A stretch of 64,000 nucleotides of DNA from CBDFKB01 sp965248715 (GCA_965248715.1 CBDFKB010000004.1:62001-126000); one strand, 5' to 3'; shown: positions 26,086 to 35,024, counted from the stretch's first letter. The notes: generated from the sequence alone by a model not told the origin. Program-made: numbers and translations.

Positions 26086-27003
26086 CTATTGTTCGGGCGC
26101 CAGGCAAGCGACCATGTCGTCGGCGAGGTTGCGTAGCAATTGCCAATAAAGGCCGGGGCCGGGGGTCAATTTAGTGCCGATCGGATCAAGCCGGCCAATG
26201 GGCGTATTGGTATCACTGGCAAGGGTATGGGCAAGCGCCGGGGTAAATTGCGGCTCGACGAAAATGCAGGCGACATCGCTTCGACCGATCGCATCACGCA
26301 ATTTGGCGATATGCCTGGCACCAGTTCCGGCATCCGCGCCAAGCGAAACCGCGCCGGTCGCGAAAATCCCGAAGCGGTTCTCGAAATGATGGTAGGCGTC
26401 ATGATAGACGATAAATGCCTGGCCGCGTGCGGGGGTGAGTTTGCTGTTTATTTCGGCGATCAGATGGTCGATCCGCGCGGTGGCGTGCGCCGCGTTGGCC
26501 CGATAATGAACAGCATTAACCGGATCGGCATTTGCTAATCCGGTGGCGATCACGTTGAACGCCACCTTGGCGTTAACCGGATCGAGCCAAAAGTGTGGGT
26601 CGCGATCGCCATTCCCAGCATTGCCGCCATGGTCGTGAGCGGCGAACAATCCACCGGACCGAAAGCGGATTTGGTTGATGTCGGGCTGATCTAGCAGTGT
26701 GATCGAAATTGCCTGCGGCGCCAGACTAGCAATTGCTGGCGTAAGCCAAGGGGTAAGCTGATCCGATACCCAAAACATCAAATCGGCTTTGGCAAGCATC
26801 ACCGCTTTGGACGGGCTGATCGCGTGGGCATGTGGAGATGCGCTCGGCGCTACAATCAGATCGGCCGTGCCGACCCCATCCATAATATTCGCAACCAGGG
26901 AATGTACCGGCAAGATGTCAACGGCCACTTGCACAGGTGCCCCATCGGCAATATTGGCGAAAACCGTCAGCAACAGTGCGGCAACCAAGTTTCGTGCTAT
27001 CAA
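26086..27003 (-). CDS. znuA: Zinc ABC transporter substrate-binding protein
   Basis: A 305-residue periplasmic zinc-binding protein. The signal peptide (LVAALLLTVFANIADG) is followed by VDILPVHSLVANIMDGVG. The ligand His residues are visible in SPHAHAISPS, the flexible His loop AAHDHGGN, HFWLDP and IVYHDAYHHFENR. The frame opens with TTG at 27003, and no ATG is placed better, so the start is uncertain. It is divergent from znuCB, with a Zur-box-like palindrome in the shared promoter region. The long acidic insertion of some ZnuA proteins is short here. Confidence 0.93.
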   Translation of the reverse strand: MIARNLVAALLLTVFANIADGAPVQVAVDILPVHSLVANIMDGVGTADLIVAPSASPHAHAISPSKAVMLAKADLMFWVSDQLTPWLTPAIASLAPQAISITLLDQPDINQIRFRSGGLFAAHDHGGNAGNGDRDPHFWLDPVNAKVAFNVIATGLANADPVNAVHYRANAAHATARIDHLIAEINSKLTPARGQAFIVYHDAYHHFENRFGIFATGAVSLGADAGTGARHIAKLRDAIGRSDVACIFVEPQFTPALAHTLASDTNTPIGRLDPIGTKLTPGPGLYWQLLRNLADDMVACLAPEQ

Positions 27004-27044
27004 TGGCCCAGTCCGGGTTTTCTGTAGTCGGGTGGACTGGTTTT

Positions 27045-27060
27045 ATATGTTATAACATAA
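27045..27060. promoter_or_regulatory. Zur-box-like palindrome
   Basis: The sequence contains a perfect 12-base palindrome, ATGTTATAACAT (27047-27058), extended by A/T on both sides. It lies 44 bases from the znuA start and about 80 from znuC. It matches the general form of alphaproteobacterial Zur operators (GTTATAAYATAAC core), so zinc-dependent repression of both transcripts is likely. Confidence 0.8.
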
Positions 27061-27138
27061 CAAAACAATCGACAGGCTGATGACGGTTCCGCCGGACCGA
27101 CGCCAGCACAGCAATCATTTAGCGGCACTTGGCATAAA

Positions 27139-27921
27139 ATGGCAAATGGCATGAATTTGATAACGGTGGAACATTTGCGGATCGAGTTTGGCGGTCACCT
27201 TGTCCTCGACGACATCGATCTGAGTGTAACACGTGGTGAAATCGTCACCATTGTCGGGCCGAACGGTTCCGGCAAGACTACTTTGCTTCGCGCGATGATC
27301 GGCGCGCTGCGCCCGACAGCCGGGCGGGTGGTAAAGGCGCCAGGCACCTCCATCGGCTATGTGCCGCAACGCCTGCAAATCGACGGCACCATGCCGCTCA
27401 CGGTCGAGCGGTTTTTGGGCCTGGCGGCAAGGCGTACTAAAGGTGACATTACCGCCATGCTTGATCTGACCGGGGTTGCTGATTGCTCTGACCGCCAGAT
27501 TGGCCGTTTGTCCGGCGGCCAATTACAGCGGGTATTGTTGGCCCGGGCGTTGGTCGGCAGCCCTGATCTACTGCTGCTCGACGAACCGACCCAGGGGCTC
27601 GACCAACCGGCCACGGCCGCGTTCTACCGTTTGATCACCGAGGTGCGGGCGCAACTGGACTGCACTATATTGATGGTCAGCCACGATTTGCATGTGGTGT
27701 TTAGTGCGTCCGACCGGGTGATCTGCCTTAACGGCCATATCTGCTGCCATGGTACGCCGCAAACCGTCGCCAGCGCACCGGAATATCGGGCATTGTTTGG
27801 TCCCGGCACCCAAGGCACGCTGGCACTTTACCGCCATGCCCACGATCACGCCCACGATTACGCCCTTGGGCACGACCTTGGGCACGACCACGATCACCAT
27901 GCCGAGGACGATGGCGCATGA
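27139..27921 (+). CDS. znuC: Zinc ABC transporter ATPase with His-rich tail
   Basis: A 260-residue ATPase: Walker A GPNGSGKTT, signature LSGGQLQR, Walker B LLLLDEP, switch His in VSHDLH. The last ~30 residues are unusual: a run of H, D, G and A (HAHDHAHDYALGHD, then HDHDHH), able to bind zinc and encoded by tandem 6-9 base repeats. Start codons at 27139 (ATG) and 27151 (ATG) are both possible; neither has a strong ribosome site. The stop overlaps znuB by 4 bases. It energises uptake through ZnuB of zinc delivered by ZnuA. Confidence 0.93.
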   Translation: MANGMNLITVEHLRIEFGGHLVLDDIDLSVTRGEIVTIVGPNGSGKTTLLRAMIGALRPTAGRVVKAPGTSIGYVPQRLQIDGTMPLTVERFLGLAARRTKGDITAMLDLTGVADCSDRQIGRLSGGQLQRVLLARALVGSPDLLLLDEPTQGLDQPATAAFYRLITEVRAQLDCTILMVSHDLHVVFSASDRVICLNGHICCHGTPQTVASAPEYRALFGPGTQGTLALYRHAHDHAHDYALGHDLGHDHDHHAEDDGA

Positions 27922-28715
27922 TATTGGACGATTTCTTGTTCCGCGCCGCGCTAGCCGCAGTCGGAGTGGCACTTGCAGCCGCGCCAATTGGCTGTTTCCT
28001 GGTGTGGCGGCGTATGGCCTATTTCAGCGATGCTACCGCTCATGCGGCGGTGCTCGGCGTCGCTTTGGCACTGGCGTTTTCGATATCGATTTTCGCCGGC
28101 GTGTTGGCGACATCAGTCCTGATGGCGCTTGCGGTTGCCGCCATAAATCGCCACGGCCAGGGCATCGACACGGTGCTTGGCGTATTTAGCCACGCGGCAT
28201 TGGCGTTTGGCTTGGTGGCAGTATCGTTTGTGGCTGGGGTGCGGATCGATCTGATGAATTATTTGTTCGGTGATATTTTGGCGGTCAACCGCACGGATTT
28301 GGTGGTAATTTGGGCAGGCGGCCTGTTGGTGCTTGCGCTAATTGCGTGGCGCTGGCGGGCCTTACTGGCTTCAACCTTAAGCAATGATCTGGCCCACGCT
28401 GAAGGGATAAATCCGGCCCGCGAGCAAATGGTCTTGATGGTGACCTTGGCCTTGGTGGTCGCGGTCGGTATCAAGGTGGTTGGCGCGTTGCTGATCGCGG
28501 CGATGATGATAATCCCGGCAGCAGCCGCACGACCCTTTGCCCGCACCCCGGAGGCGATGGTTGTGCTGGCAGCACTTGGCGGGATGACAGCGGCCCTGGT
28601 TGGGTTGTGGTGCTCTTTTTTGTGGGACACACAGACCGGGCCGACGATTGTCAGTACCGCAGCAGTATTGTTTGCGATCTCCCACCTGCTGGCAATCGTG
28701 CGCGGCGGTAATTAG
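27918..28715 (+). CDS. znuB: Zinc ABC transporter permease
   Basis: A 265-residue ABC-3 type permease with about eight membrane helices. GCFLVWRRMAYFSDATAHAA is the family's conserved N-terminal loop. Overlap with znuC indicates coupling. The TAG stop (28713-28715) is read from TTAGAGCGCG, which resembles the edge of a RIME-like repeat that decays downstream. No zur gene follows in this window. Confidence 0.93.
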   Translation: MILDDFLFRAALAAVGVALAAAPIGCFLVWRRMAYFSDATAHAAVLGVALALAFSISIFAGVLATSVLMALAVAAINRHGQGIDTVLGVFSHAALAFGLVAVSFVAGVRIDLMNYLFGDILAVNRTDLVVIWAGGLLVLALIAWRWRALLASTLSNDLAHAEGINPAREQMVLMVTLALVVAVGIKVVGALLIAAMMIIPAAAARPFARTPEAMVVLAALGGMTAALVGLWCSFLWDTQTGPTIVSTAAVLFAISHLLAIVRGGN

Positions 28716-28845
28716 AGCGCGTATGATTGTGGTCGAAAATTACGCCTTTCCTACCTGCGGACATTCCGCACCACCGGAGCATTCGACTTGCTGCAATCAG
28801 ATAGGCCTATATCTGGTTCCTTTGGTGTTTGTTTTGCCGGATATT
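28713..28845. repeat. Degenerate repeat remnant (A/D-like)
   Basis: It starts TAGAGCGCGTATGATTGTGG, like a family A/RIME edge, and contains ATAGGCCTATATCTGGTTCC and TTTGGTGT, like the 3' end of family D. Borders are unclear. Confidence 0.45.
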
Positions 28846-28935
28846 TCGTTTTTGCCATTGCCAAATTCGCAACGATGCCATAATGGCGAAAATTGTGGCA
28901 TGATCCCGATCAACCAGGCTTTGTAACGGTACACC

Positions 28936-29733
28936 ATGATAGACATAGGCGAAATTATCGATTTTGATGCCTTCCCGCTCGACCAGCCTAACAGCGCCCA
29001 ATATGGCGAACTGGTTGCCGAATGCCGGCACCAGCTTGCAAATGATGGCATGTTTAATCTGGAAGGATTACTAAGGCCGGGGCTTGCTGCCGAGGCGGTA
29101 GCCGAGATACGCCCGACCATGGACACCGCCTCGTTTACCCACAAGCGTGCGCACAACATCTATTTTGCCAACGAAATTGCCGGCTTGGCGCCAGATCACC
29201 CAGCACTGGCGCTGCAAGAAACCATCAACCACACGGTGTGTGGCGATCAAATTCCCGGCGCCATTGTCATGCAAGTCTATGAATATCCGCTGCTCGCCAC
29301 ATTCCTAGCCAAGGTGATGGAAAAGGACCAATTGCACACGATGGCCGACCCATTGGCCCGTGTGAACGTGATGGCTTATGGCGATGGCGAGGCACTCAAC
29401 TGGCATTTTGACCGCTCGGAATTTACAACCACACTATTGTTACAGGCGGCCGATGGCGGCGGCGCGTTCCAGTACCGCACCGGCCTGCGCAGCGATGACG
29501 ACCCGAGCTATGACGGGGTGGCGGCATTGCTTCGCGGCGAAGATGCTGATGTGCGCACTTTGTCGCTGACGCCTGGCACGCTCAATGTGTTTCGCGGTAT
29601 CAACACTGCCCATCGGGTAACCCCGGTCGAAGGCGGCAAACAGCGCATGATCGCTGTGTTCTCCTATTATGAAAACCCCGGTGTTTGGTTTAGCGACGAG
29701 GAACGGATTGGCTTTTTTGGCCGTGCGGCGTAG
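28936..29733 (+). CDS. 2OG-Fe(II) oxygenase, HxD type
   Basis: A 265-residue non-heme iron enzyme of the double-stranded beta-helix fold. The facial triad is NWHFDRSEF (His157, Asp159) and AHRVTP (His226); Arg237 (GKQRMIAVFSYYE) would bind 2-oxoglutarate. The overall pattern recalls the BesD/HalD amino-acid oxygenase group, but the carboxylate ligand is present (HxD), so hydroxylation rather than halogenation is expected. It is a lone gene between znuB and the pilin. The substrate is unknown; an amino acid is an inference. Confidence 0.72.
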   Translation: MIDIGEIIDFDAFPLDQPNSAQYGELVAECRHQLANDGMFNLEGLLRPGLAAEAVAEIRPTMDTASFTHKRAHNIYFANEIAGLAPDHPALALQETINHTVCGDQIPGAIVMQVYEYPLLATFLAKVMEKDQLHTMADPLARVNVMAYGDGEALNWHFDRSEFTTTLLLQAADGGGAFQYRTGLRSDDDPSYDGVAALLRGEDADVRTLSLTPGTLNVFRGINTAHRVTPVEGGKQRMIAVFSYYENPGVWFSDEERIGFFGRAA

Positions 29734-29755
29734 ATATACCAAGCATCCACAAAAT

Positions 29756-29795
29756 TAGAGCCCTTTTGACGAATTCTCGGTCAATTGTGTTTTAT
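29756..29795 (+). repeat. Single end of MITE family E
   Basis: TAGAGCCCTTTTGACGAATTC resembles the left end of the complete element at 37493; a third single end lies at 50303-50335. No matching inverted end was found nearby. Confidence 0.5.
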
Positions 29796-29916
29796 GATTG
29801 GCGTGGCAGCCTGCCGCTAAAATCTCCGCAACGCGATGCTTGTGCATCGCTCAAGTGCGGTTTGGTGGCTCGGATGTTTCCGACCCGCACCGTTAGGATA
29901 ATCCCTTATCGTAATC

Positions 29917-30069
29917 CTATAAGTGTTGGGCGATATTCTGCAAGGTGACGGTTGAGCTGCTGCCTATCGCGGTGGCTCCGGCAACTATCGCAATGGAGAT
30001 CACGCTACCAATCACTACATACTCGACAGCAGTCGTACCTCGTACACATTTTAGGAACTTTAGCAGCAT
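29917..30069 (-). CDS. flp: Flp/Fap type IVb pilin
   Basis: A 50-codon gene. The product begins MLLKFLKCVRG, then TTAVEYVVI and a hydrophobic, Ala/Gly/Ile-rich helix (SVISIAIVAGATAIGS). This is the class IVb prepilin layout: a short basic leader, cleavage after Gly11, Glu at mature position 5 followed by Tyr, and one amphipathic membrane helix. AGGAAAA lies 5-10 bases before the ATG. No tad/cpa assembly genes or prepilin peptidase are in the window, so it is either served in trans or an orphan copy. The mature pilin would be about 39 residues, short even for this family. Confidence 0.85.
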   Translation of the reverse strand: MLLKFLKCVRGTTAVEYVVIGSVISIAIVAGATAIGSSSTVTLQNIAQHL

Positions 30070-30190
30070 CACATTTTCCTAACCCACGCCATATAGGGAT
30101 GGCTTAACTGCCATCATAGGAAGATCGCTGTAAGCTAACATTAAATTTTTCGGTTAATCATCGATAAATATATGAAACGTATAAATTTAG

Positions 30191-30427
30191 TTAACAATTT
30201 TCGTTACTTACGCGGCCATCAGCCGCCGCGCAACGCTTTATCGCCTCGTCGTCAAGGACGCTGTGGGAGATGATATAGGTCGAATTTTTGCGAATGCTGC
30301 CGGTTATCGTGGGGTCGATACCGGGGGCACCGGACGCCGCTAACCTGGTAGATACATGGCTGGCATAGGGCGCCAGAACCAATGCCATAGCCACCGCCAG
30401 CGCCGCAAATGCCAACGCCGTCGACAT
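30191..30427 (-). CDS. Small membrane-anchored protein upstream of the pilin gene
   Basis: 78 residues from the ATG at 30427: one N-terminal transmembrane helix (ALAFAALAVAMALVLAP), then a soluble tail with DPTITGSIRKNS. A longer TTG-started frame reaches 30529, and no ribosome site decides the start. I recall the PTITGSI motif in rhizobial exported proteins of unknown function. It lies 121 bases upstream of the pilin gene on the same strand, so a joint role at the cell surface is possible but unproven. Confidence 0.5.
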   Translation of the reverse strand: MSTALAFAALAVAMALVLAPYASHVSTRLAASGAPGIDPTITGSIRKNSTYIISHSVLDDEAIKRCAAADGRVSNENC

Positions 30428-30561
30428 TGATGTCAGCGCGCTCGTATCGACGAAGAATAATCGTGCCCTTTGGCGCAGATTTTGCACAATGATCAAATTG
30501 TTTCCCGTTGGATCACAAACCAAATGCAATATTTGCTCATTTGATTAAATTTCTAACAATA

Positions 30562-30972
30562 TCATAAAAGATCGATTAACGCCGCGATCAGCGGAACGTC
30601 GGCGGCGGGCATCTGGTAGTCGCGCAAATTTTGTGCACGAACCCATTTCAGTTCCTGACCTTCTTGTCCGTGCGGTACGCCCTCAAACCGTCGGCAGGCA
30701 TAAAGCGGCATCAATAGGTGGAAATCGGTGTAGGCATGGCTGGCGAAACTGACCGGTGCCAAACAGGACTGCCAGGTGGTGATTGCCAGTTCCTCGGCCA
30801 ATTCACGAACTAGAGCAGCTTCAGGGGTTTCGCCCACTTCCAGTTTTCCACCTGGAAACTCCCACAATCCGGCCATTTCCCGACCTGCTGGCCGTTTGGT
30901 GATCAATACCCGATTATCAGCGTCGATCAGCGCGCAGGCGACGACTATCAATAGTTTTCCTACCAGCGCCAT
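30562..30972 (-). CDS. mutT: MutT-type Nudix hydrolase (8-oxo-dGTP diphosphatase)
   Basis: 136 residues. The Nudix box is complete: GGKLEVGETPEAALVRELAE then EL (G-x5-E-x7-REL-x-EE). ITKRPAGREMAGLWEFPGGK is the usual approach to it in MutT proteins that remove oxidised dGTP and prevent A-to-C mutation. In many rhizobia mutT stands beside DNA-metabolism genes; here it is beside a RIME-like repeat. Confidence 0.9.
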   Translation of the reverse strand: MALVGKLLIVVACALIDADNRVLITKRPAGREMAGLWEFPGGKLEVGETPEAALVRELAEELAITTWQSCLAPVSFASHAYTDFHLLMPLYACRRFEGVPHGQEGQELKWVRAQNLRDYQMPAADVPLIAALIDLL

Positions 30973-30983
30973 TTATTGATCTT

Positions 30984-31089
30984 CTAGCGCGTATCACGAA
31001 GCGTTGGAATAACTTCGTCGCGCTATCTCTTAGTTTATGGGTGTCATGTTTCCCAAAACCGGTACCCACTTTTGGGTGATACGCCCTAG
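30984..31089 (-). repeat. RIME-like repeat, family A copy 5
   Basis: Minus orientation, CTAG at both borders (30984-30987, 31086-31089), 102 bases between TA duplicates. It lies between the mutT start and the end of the EAL gene. Confidence 0.85.
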
Positions 31090-31112
31090 GGAAATTTCCT
31101 GTTCATGGGTGT

Positions 31113-32885
31113 TCAGGCGTGAACCGTTGTTGCCGCCGCGCCGCTTTCGTGGTCGGCAACGCCATCAGGATCGCTATCGCGCCACGGTGAGGCGAGAAGC
31201 GGCGCGCCAAATGAATAGCCCTGAAGGTAATCCACGCCCCAATCCTTGAGTAAGATCGCCGTGTCGTCATTGTCGACCCACTCAATCACGGTTTCGACCT
31301 GGAAGGCTTGGGTCAATTGCAACAGCGAGCGTACGAAAATCTGGTTTTCTCGGCTGGTGCTGAGTTCGTTAACAAAACAGCCGTCGATCTTGATGATGTC
31401 AATTGGTAGATGCTTGAGATTGGAAAATGAAGTATAGCCGGCACCAAAATCGTCGATGGCAATTTTTGCGCCCATCTGTCTGATCTCATTGATGAAACGC
31501 AGAGTTTCGTCGAGGCTGTGTGCCGCCTGGGATTCAGTAATTTCAACGATCAGCCGTTCTGCCATGCCATGGCCGGCGGCAATGCCCTGTTTTAGTTTTG
31601 CCAGCCAGCTTTTGTCGGCTACCGTATCATTGGACACATTAACTGACAAACGGGCATCGCGGTAGCGGTTGAGCGTTTCAAGCGCCAGATCCAATGCCTG
31701 GTGATCAACCATCCGGATCATCCCTAGGTCCTCGGCAACCCCAATAAAGCCAGCCGCCTCGGTAACCGTACCGTCGACCTGATTCATCCGCAGCAACGCT
31801 TCGTGAAACGCCACCTTGTGCGATTTCGCCGACACAATCGGCTGAAACGCCAGCGCCATGCGTTTGTTTTCGATGGCGTCGACAATTTGAAAGGCGAGCT
31901 CCGAATTCTTGCGCGCCCGTTCGCGGAACCCGGGCGTTGGATAATAGGTGTTCACGGTTGGGTCGTTTTCGCGTCGCGAACGTTCCAGCGCGATCATCGC
32001 CATGAACGCGGCTTCGCTAGCGCTGGTGGCATGTTTGGGCATCATCGCGGCGCCGATTGCGGTTGACATCGCCGCCGGGCCAGCCGAGGTTTTGATGACA
32101 TTGTCCGAGATAGCCCGGGTAAACCGTTCGCCGGCGACGTGCAGATCGCGGGCATTGCAATTTTCGAGTACGATGCCGAATTTAGAGCCGGAAAACCTGG
32201 CAACAAAATCACCGGACCGCAAACAACGGGTAATGCGCTCACCAACCGCGCGCAGCACCTCGTCGCCGGCTTCCGAACCGAACGTCAAATTGACCAGATC
32301 GAGCCGTTCCACCGACAGCAGTACAAAGGCGCAAACAGTCTCTTCGGTTCGGACCCGTTCGGCGATCTTTTCCAGCACTTCGTTGAGGATAACCCGGCTT
32401 GGAAGGCGGGTAAGCGGATCATATTTGGTCAGCCGCACCAATTCCTGCTGCAAATTGTGCCGCTCGTTGACCACACGGATGGTACCGAGCGCGCGGGCCG
32501 GCTTGCCATCCTTATCGCCGAACCATCGCCCGGTGTCTTCGATCCACAACACGTCAAATGTCGCGCCGGGCGCGGTGGCAATGCTGTATTCGACTTGAAA
32601 GGGAACCCCTTCGCCATTGTCAGAGCTGGCACCGGAATTAACCGCACTGGACCGGTTGGCCGGACTATCCTCGCTGACGATTGTCATGAAAGCGCGGCCG
32701 GTCGCCAGTTTCTCAGGATCGCTGATGCCGAGGATTTCCGGAGCGTTGTCGCTCCAATACAAGCGATCGGTTTTCAGATCCCACTCATAAACCGCTTCGC
32801 CGACATGGCGTAGAATATCACTCGACGATGTTTGAACTGGTCTAAGGCCGTTCATCAAATTCTCCGCGCTACACACGCTCCGCAA
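31113..32885 (-). CDS. PAS-(degenerate GGDEF)-EAL signalling protein
   Basis: 590 residues, no membrane segment. A PAS-like sensor spans about 25-140 (EAVYEWDLKTDRLYWSDNAP). A GGDEF domain spans 150-310, with the active-site motif replaced by SGSKF (232-236), so cyclase activity is very unlikely. An EAL domain spans 325-565, with EALLR (Glu362), NVSND, EITES, IDDFGAGYTS, KID and QGYSF retained. The usual AEGVE appears as IEWVD, so the late Glu is altered in context. Likely a c-di-GMP phosphodiesterase or a c-di-GMP/GTP-sensing effector controlled by the PAS domain. A single gene. Confidence 0.88.
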   Translation of the reverse strand: MRSVCSAENLMNGLRPVQTSSSDILRHVGEAVYEWDLKTDRLYWSDNAPEILGISDPEKLATGRAFMTIVSEDSPANRSSAVNSGASSDNGEGVPFQVEYSIATAPGATFDVLWIEDTGRWFGDKDGKPARALGTIRVVNERHNLQQELVRLTKYDPLTRLPSRVILNEVLEKIAERVRTEETVCAFVLLSVERLDLVNLTFGSEAGDEVLRAVGERITRCLRSGDFVARFSGSKFGIVLENCNARDLHVAGERFTRAISDNVIKTSAGPAAMSTAIGAAMMPKHATSASEAAFMAMIALERSRRENDPTVNTYYPTPGFRERARKNSELAFQIVDAIENKRMALAFQPIVSAKSHKVAFHEALLRMNQVDGTVTEAAGFIGVAEDLGMIRMVDHQALDLALETLNRYRDARLSVNVSNDTVADKSWLAKLKQGIAAGHGMAERLIVEITESQAAHSLDETLRFINEIRQMGAKIAIDDFGAGYTSFSNLKHLPIDIIKIDGCFVNELSTSRENQIFVRSLLQLTQAFQVETVIEWVDNDDTAILLKDWGVDYLQGYSFGAPLLASPWRDSDPDGVADHESGAAATTVHA

Positions 32886-32973
32886 CCCGGCGTCAATTTG
32901 GCATGGAAAACTTAATCAACTGCCAATCTGTGGGGCAGAAGAGGGTTCATATCCTTGACCGCCAGCTATTGGG

Positions 32974-34554
32974 TCAATATCCCCCGGCGTGGCCGTCCTT
33001 GCGTGGGTCCGAACCGCCGATCAACACGCCATGGCGATGATCAATCCCCACGATCTGGCCGCCGCCATGCGGGGTGCTGTCGCTAAATCGGTGGCCACGT
33101 GCCTTTAATCCGACGACTGCTGAATGATCGATCCCTTCTTCGGCCTGCAGCAAACCTTCCTCGTTCCAAAAAATCCGTGGACAATCAAGCGCCTGCTGCG
33201 GATCCATGCCAAACCCTAGCATATTGGCGACCACATGGGCGTGGCCCATCGGCTGATAGTCCGCCCCCATCACCCCGAACGACCAAGCAACCTTGCCGTC
33301 CTTCATCGCCATCGCCGGGATAATCGTGTGCAGCGGCCGTTTTGACGGGCCGATTGCATTGGGGTGGCCGGGCTCAATGATAAATCCACTGCCCCGACAG
33401 TGTAAATTAATGCACGAATTGGAGGTGACAATTCCCGAACCGAAGCTTTTGAACGTCGAATTAATAAACGAGACGGCGCGCAGATCACGGTCAATCACGG
33501 AAAGATATACCGTGTCTCCGGCACATGCTTTGGGCACCCGAACCGCGTCATTGCGCCGATCCGGATCATAATTCGATGCCAGTTTTTCGGTATAAGCACG
33601 TGACAAAATATCGTCGATGGAAACCGTCATATGGTTCGGATCGCCGATAAAGGCGTCGCGTACACCATAGGCGATACGTCCAGCTTCCACCGCAAGGTGG
33701 AGTTGCTCAACGCTTCCAGGCTCGCCGGCCATACCAAGCGCATCGAGCAAATTGAGCAATACCAACGCGGTCAGCCCCTGGCCATTTGGAGGGATTTCGA
33801 ATATGTCGTGGCCCGCATATCGGGTTGAAATTGGGGCCACCCAATCGGCTTCCGCCGCCGCCAAATCCTCGACCGTCAACAGGCCACCGAGCGCGCTGAC
33901 AGTAGCAGCGATCTCGTCTGCGATTGGTCCGAGATAAAACCCATCGCGGCCTTCAAGCGCGATTGTCGCCAGCGTATCGCCCAGTTTCGGCAGATACATG
34001 CGCTCGCCGGTCACCGGTGCCCGGCCGTCGATTAGATAATGTTTGCTTGCCCCTGGGTCTGCCGACAATTTGCCGACATTCAACCCCCAGTCATAGGCAA
34101 CTCTTGGCGTGACAGCAAAACCGTCGCGCGCATGGTTGACCGCATCGGCGAACAGGCGCGCGAAATCCATCGCCCCAAACCGTTCATGCATTTTCTGCCA
34201 TGCGGCGATCGCACCTGGAACCGTGACCGAATGGGCGGAAATCGGATCGATTGCGCCAATGCCAGCATCCAGAAAATGCGACAGGGTGGCGGCGGCCGGC
34301 GAGCGGCCAGAACCATTGAGCCCGTGCATCGATCCATCTGGTTCGACAATAATCGCAAAACAATCGCCGCCGATGCTGGTCGACTGGGGTTCGACTACGG
34401 CTAATGTCGCGGCGGCGGCGATCGCCGCGTCGACCGCATTGCCGCCATCGCGTAAAATGCTGACCGCGGTGGTGGTGGCCATGGGATGCGAAGTGGCGGC
34501 CAGCCCATTGGCGCACAATACCGGGGATCGGCCGGGAAGTTGAAAATTGCGCAT
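32974..34554 (-). CDS. ggt: Gamma-glutamyltransferase family protein
   Basis: A 526-residue Ntn-hydrolase precursor. Autocleavage is expected before Thr348 (CAGDTVYLSV), giving a large subunit ending there and a small subunit starting with Thr. GGNAVDAAIA, SIGGDCFAI and NGSGRSP fit the family, and the small subunit has FGVMGADYQPMGH. There is no signal peptide, so it should be cytoplasmic and closer to the acylase/GGT-like branch that handles glutathione conjugates or cephalosporins. A classical periplasmic Ggt is unlikely. The start ATG is just before MRNFQLPGRSPV. Confidence 0.88.
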   Translation of the reverse strand: MRNFQLPGRSPVLCANGLAATSHPMATTTAVSILRDGGNAVDAAIAAAATLAVVEPQSTSIGGDCFAIIVEPDGSMHGLNGSGRSPAAATLSHFLDAGIGAIDPISAHSVTVPGAIAAWQKMHERFGAMDFARLFADAVNHARDGFAVTPRVAYDWGLNVGKLSADPGASKHYLIDGRAPVTGERMYLPKLGDTLATIALEGRDGFYLGPIADEIAATVSALGGLLTVEDLAAAEADWVAPISTRYAGHDIFEIPPNGQGLTALVLLNLLDALGMAGEPGSVEQLHLAVEAGRIAYGVRDAFIGDPNHMTVSIDDILSRAYTEKLASNYDPDRRNDAVRVPKACAGDTVYLSVIDRDLRAVSFINSTFKSFGSGIVTSNSCINLHCRGSGFIIEPGHPNAIGPSKRPLHTIIPAMAMKDGKVAWSFGVMGADYQPMGHAHVVANMLGFGMDPQQALDCPRIFWNEEGLLQAEEGIDHSAVVGLKARGHRFSDSTPHGGGQIVGIDHRHGVLIGGSDPRKDGHAGGY

Positions 34555-34610
34555 GCTCTAACCGCGAACCGGCTTAATTGATAACAGCGACCCCCACCGC
34601 CGCCGTCCGA

Positions 34611-35024
34611 TCACAGGCCGTCGCCAAGCGCCACGTCGCGGGTCGCCGAGCGGATCGATACGGAAAATCCAGCCACCACATCCACCAGGGTGATGACCAT
34701 CAAGATAAAGAACACTGGATGCGCGGCCTGTTTGTAAAGCAGGAATTCGACCAAAAAGGCGATGAACACAAAGGTCGATAATAGGTGATCGATAATCGTA
34801 CTGGCGCCGACCCGGGTCGCCTTGATGATTTCGAAAAACAGCAGAATCAGCCCGACAACGATCATCAAATGGCCGAGGGTAAAGACAAACTCAGCGCCGG
34901 AGAACATGTTTTGGGTCCAAACCGCTTGCGCCCACGGGTCTCCTTCGACGCCGCCAATCAAACGCGCGGCTACCAGATTGTAAACGACGAACGGCACGAT
35001 CATTAGCGGGACATTGATCAACAT
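34611..35024 (-). CDS. Four-helix membrane protein of unknown function
   Basis: 137 residues with four predicted membrane helices (MIVPFVVYNLVAA, FTLGHLMIVVGLILLFFEII, TFVFIAFLVEFLLY, VFFILMVITLVDVVAGFSV). A short polar loop holds GGVEGDPWAQAVWTQNMFSG. The layout resembles small inner-membrane proteins found scattered in alphaproteobacteria, but I do not recognise a named family. It follows ggt upstream on the same strand with 56 bases between. Confidence 0.65.
   Translation of the reverse strand: MLINVPLMIVPFVVYNLVAARLIGGVEGDPWAQAVWTQNMFSGAEFVFTLGHLMIVVGLILLFFEIIKATRVGASTIIDHLLSTFVFIAFLVEFLLYKQAAHPVFFILMVITLVDVVAGFSVSIRSATRDVALGDGL

Noticed and set aside
28936..29733. A halogenase call for the second 2OG oxygenase
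   Set aside because: The iron-binding motif is HxD, whereas halogenases of this type replace the Asp with Gly or Ala.
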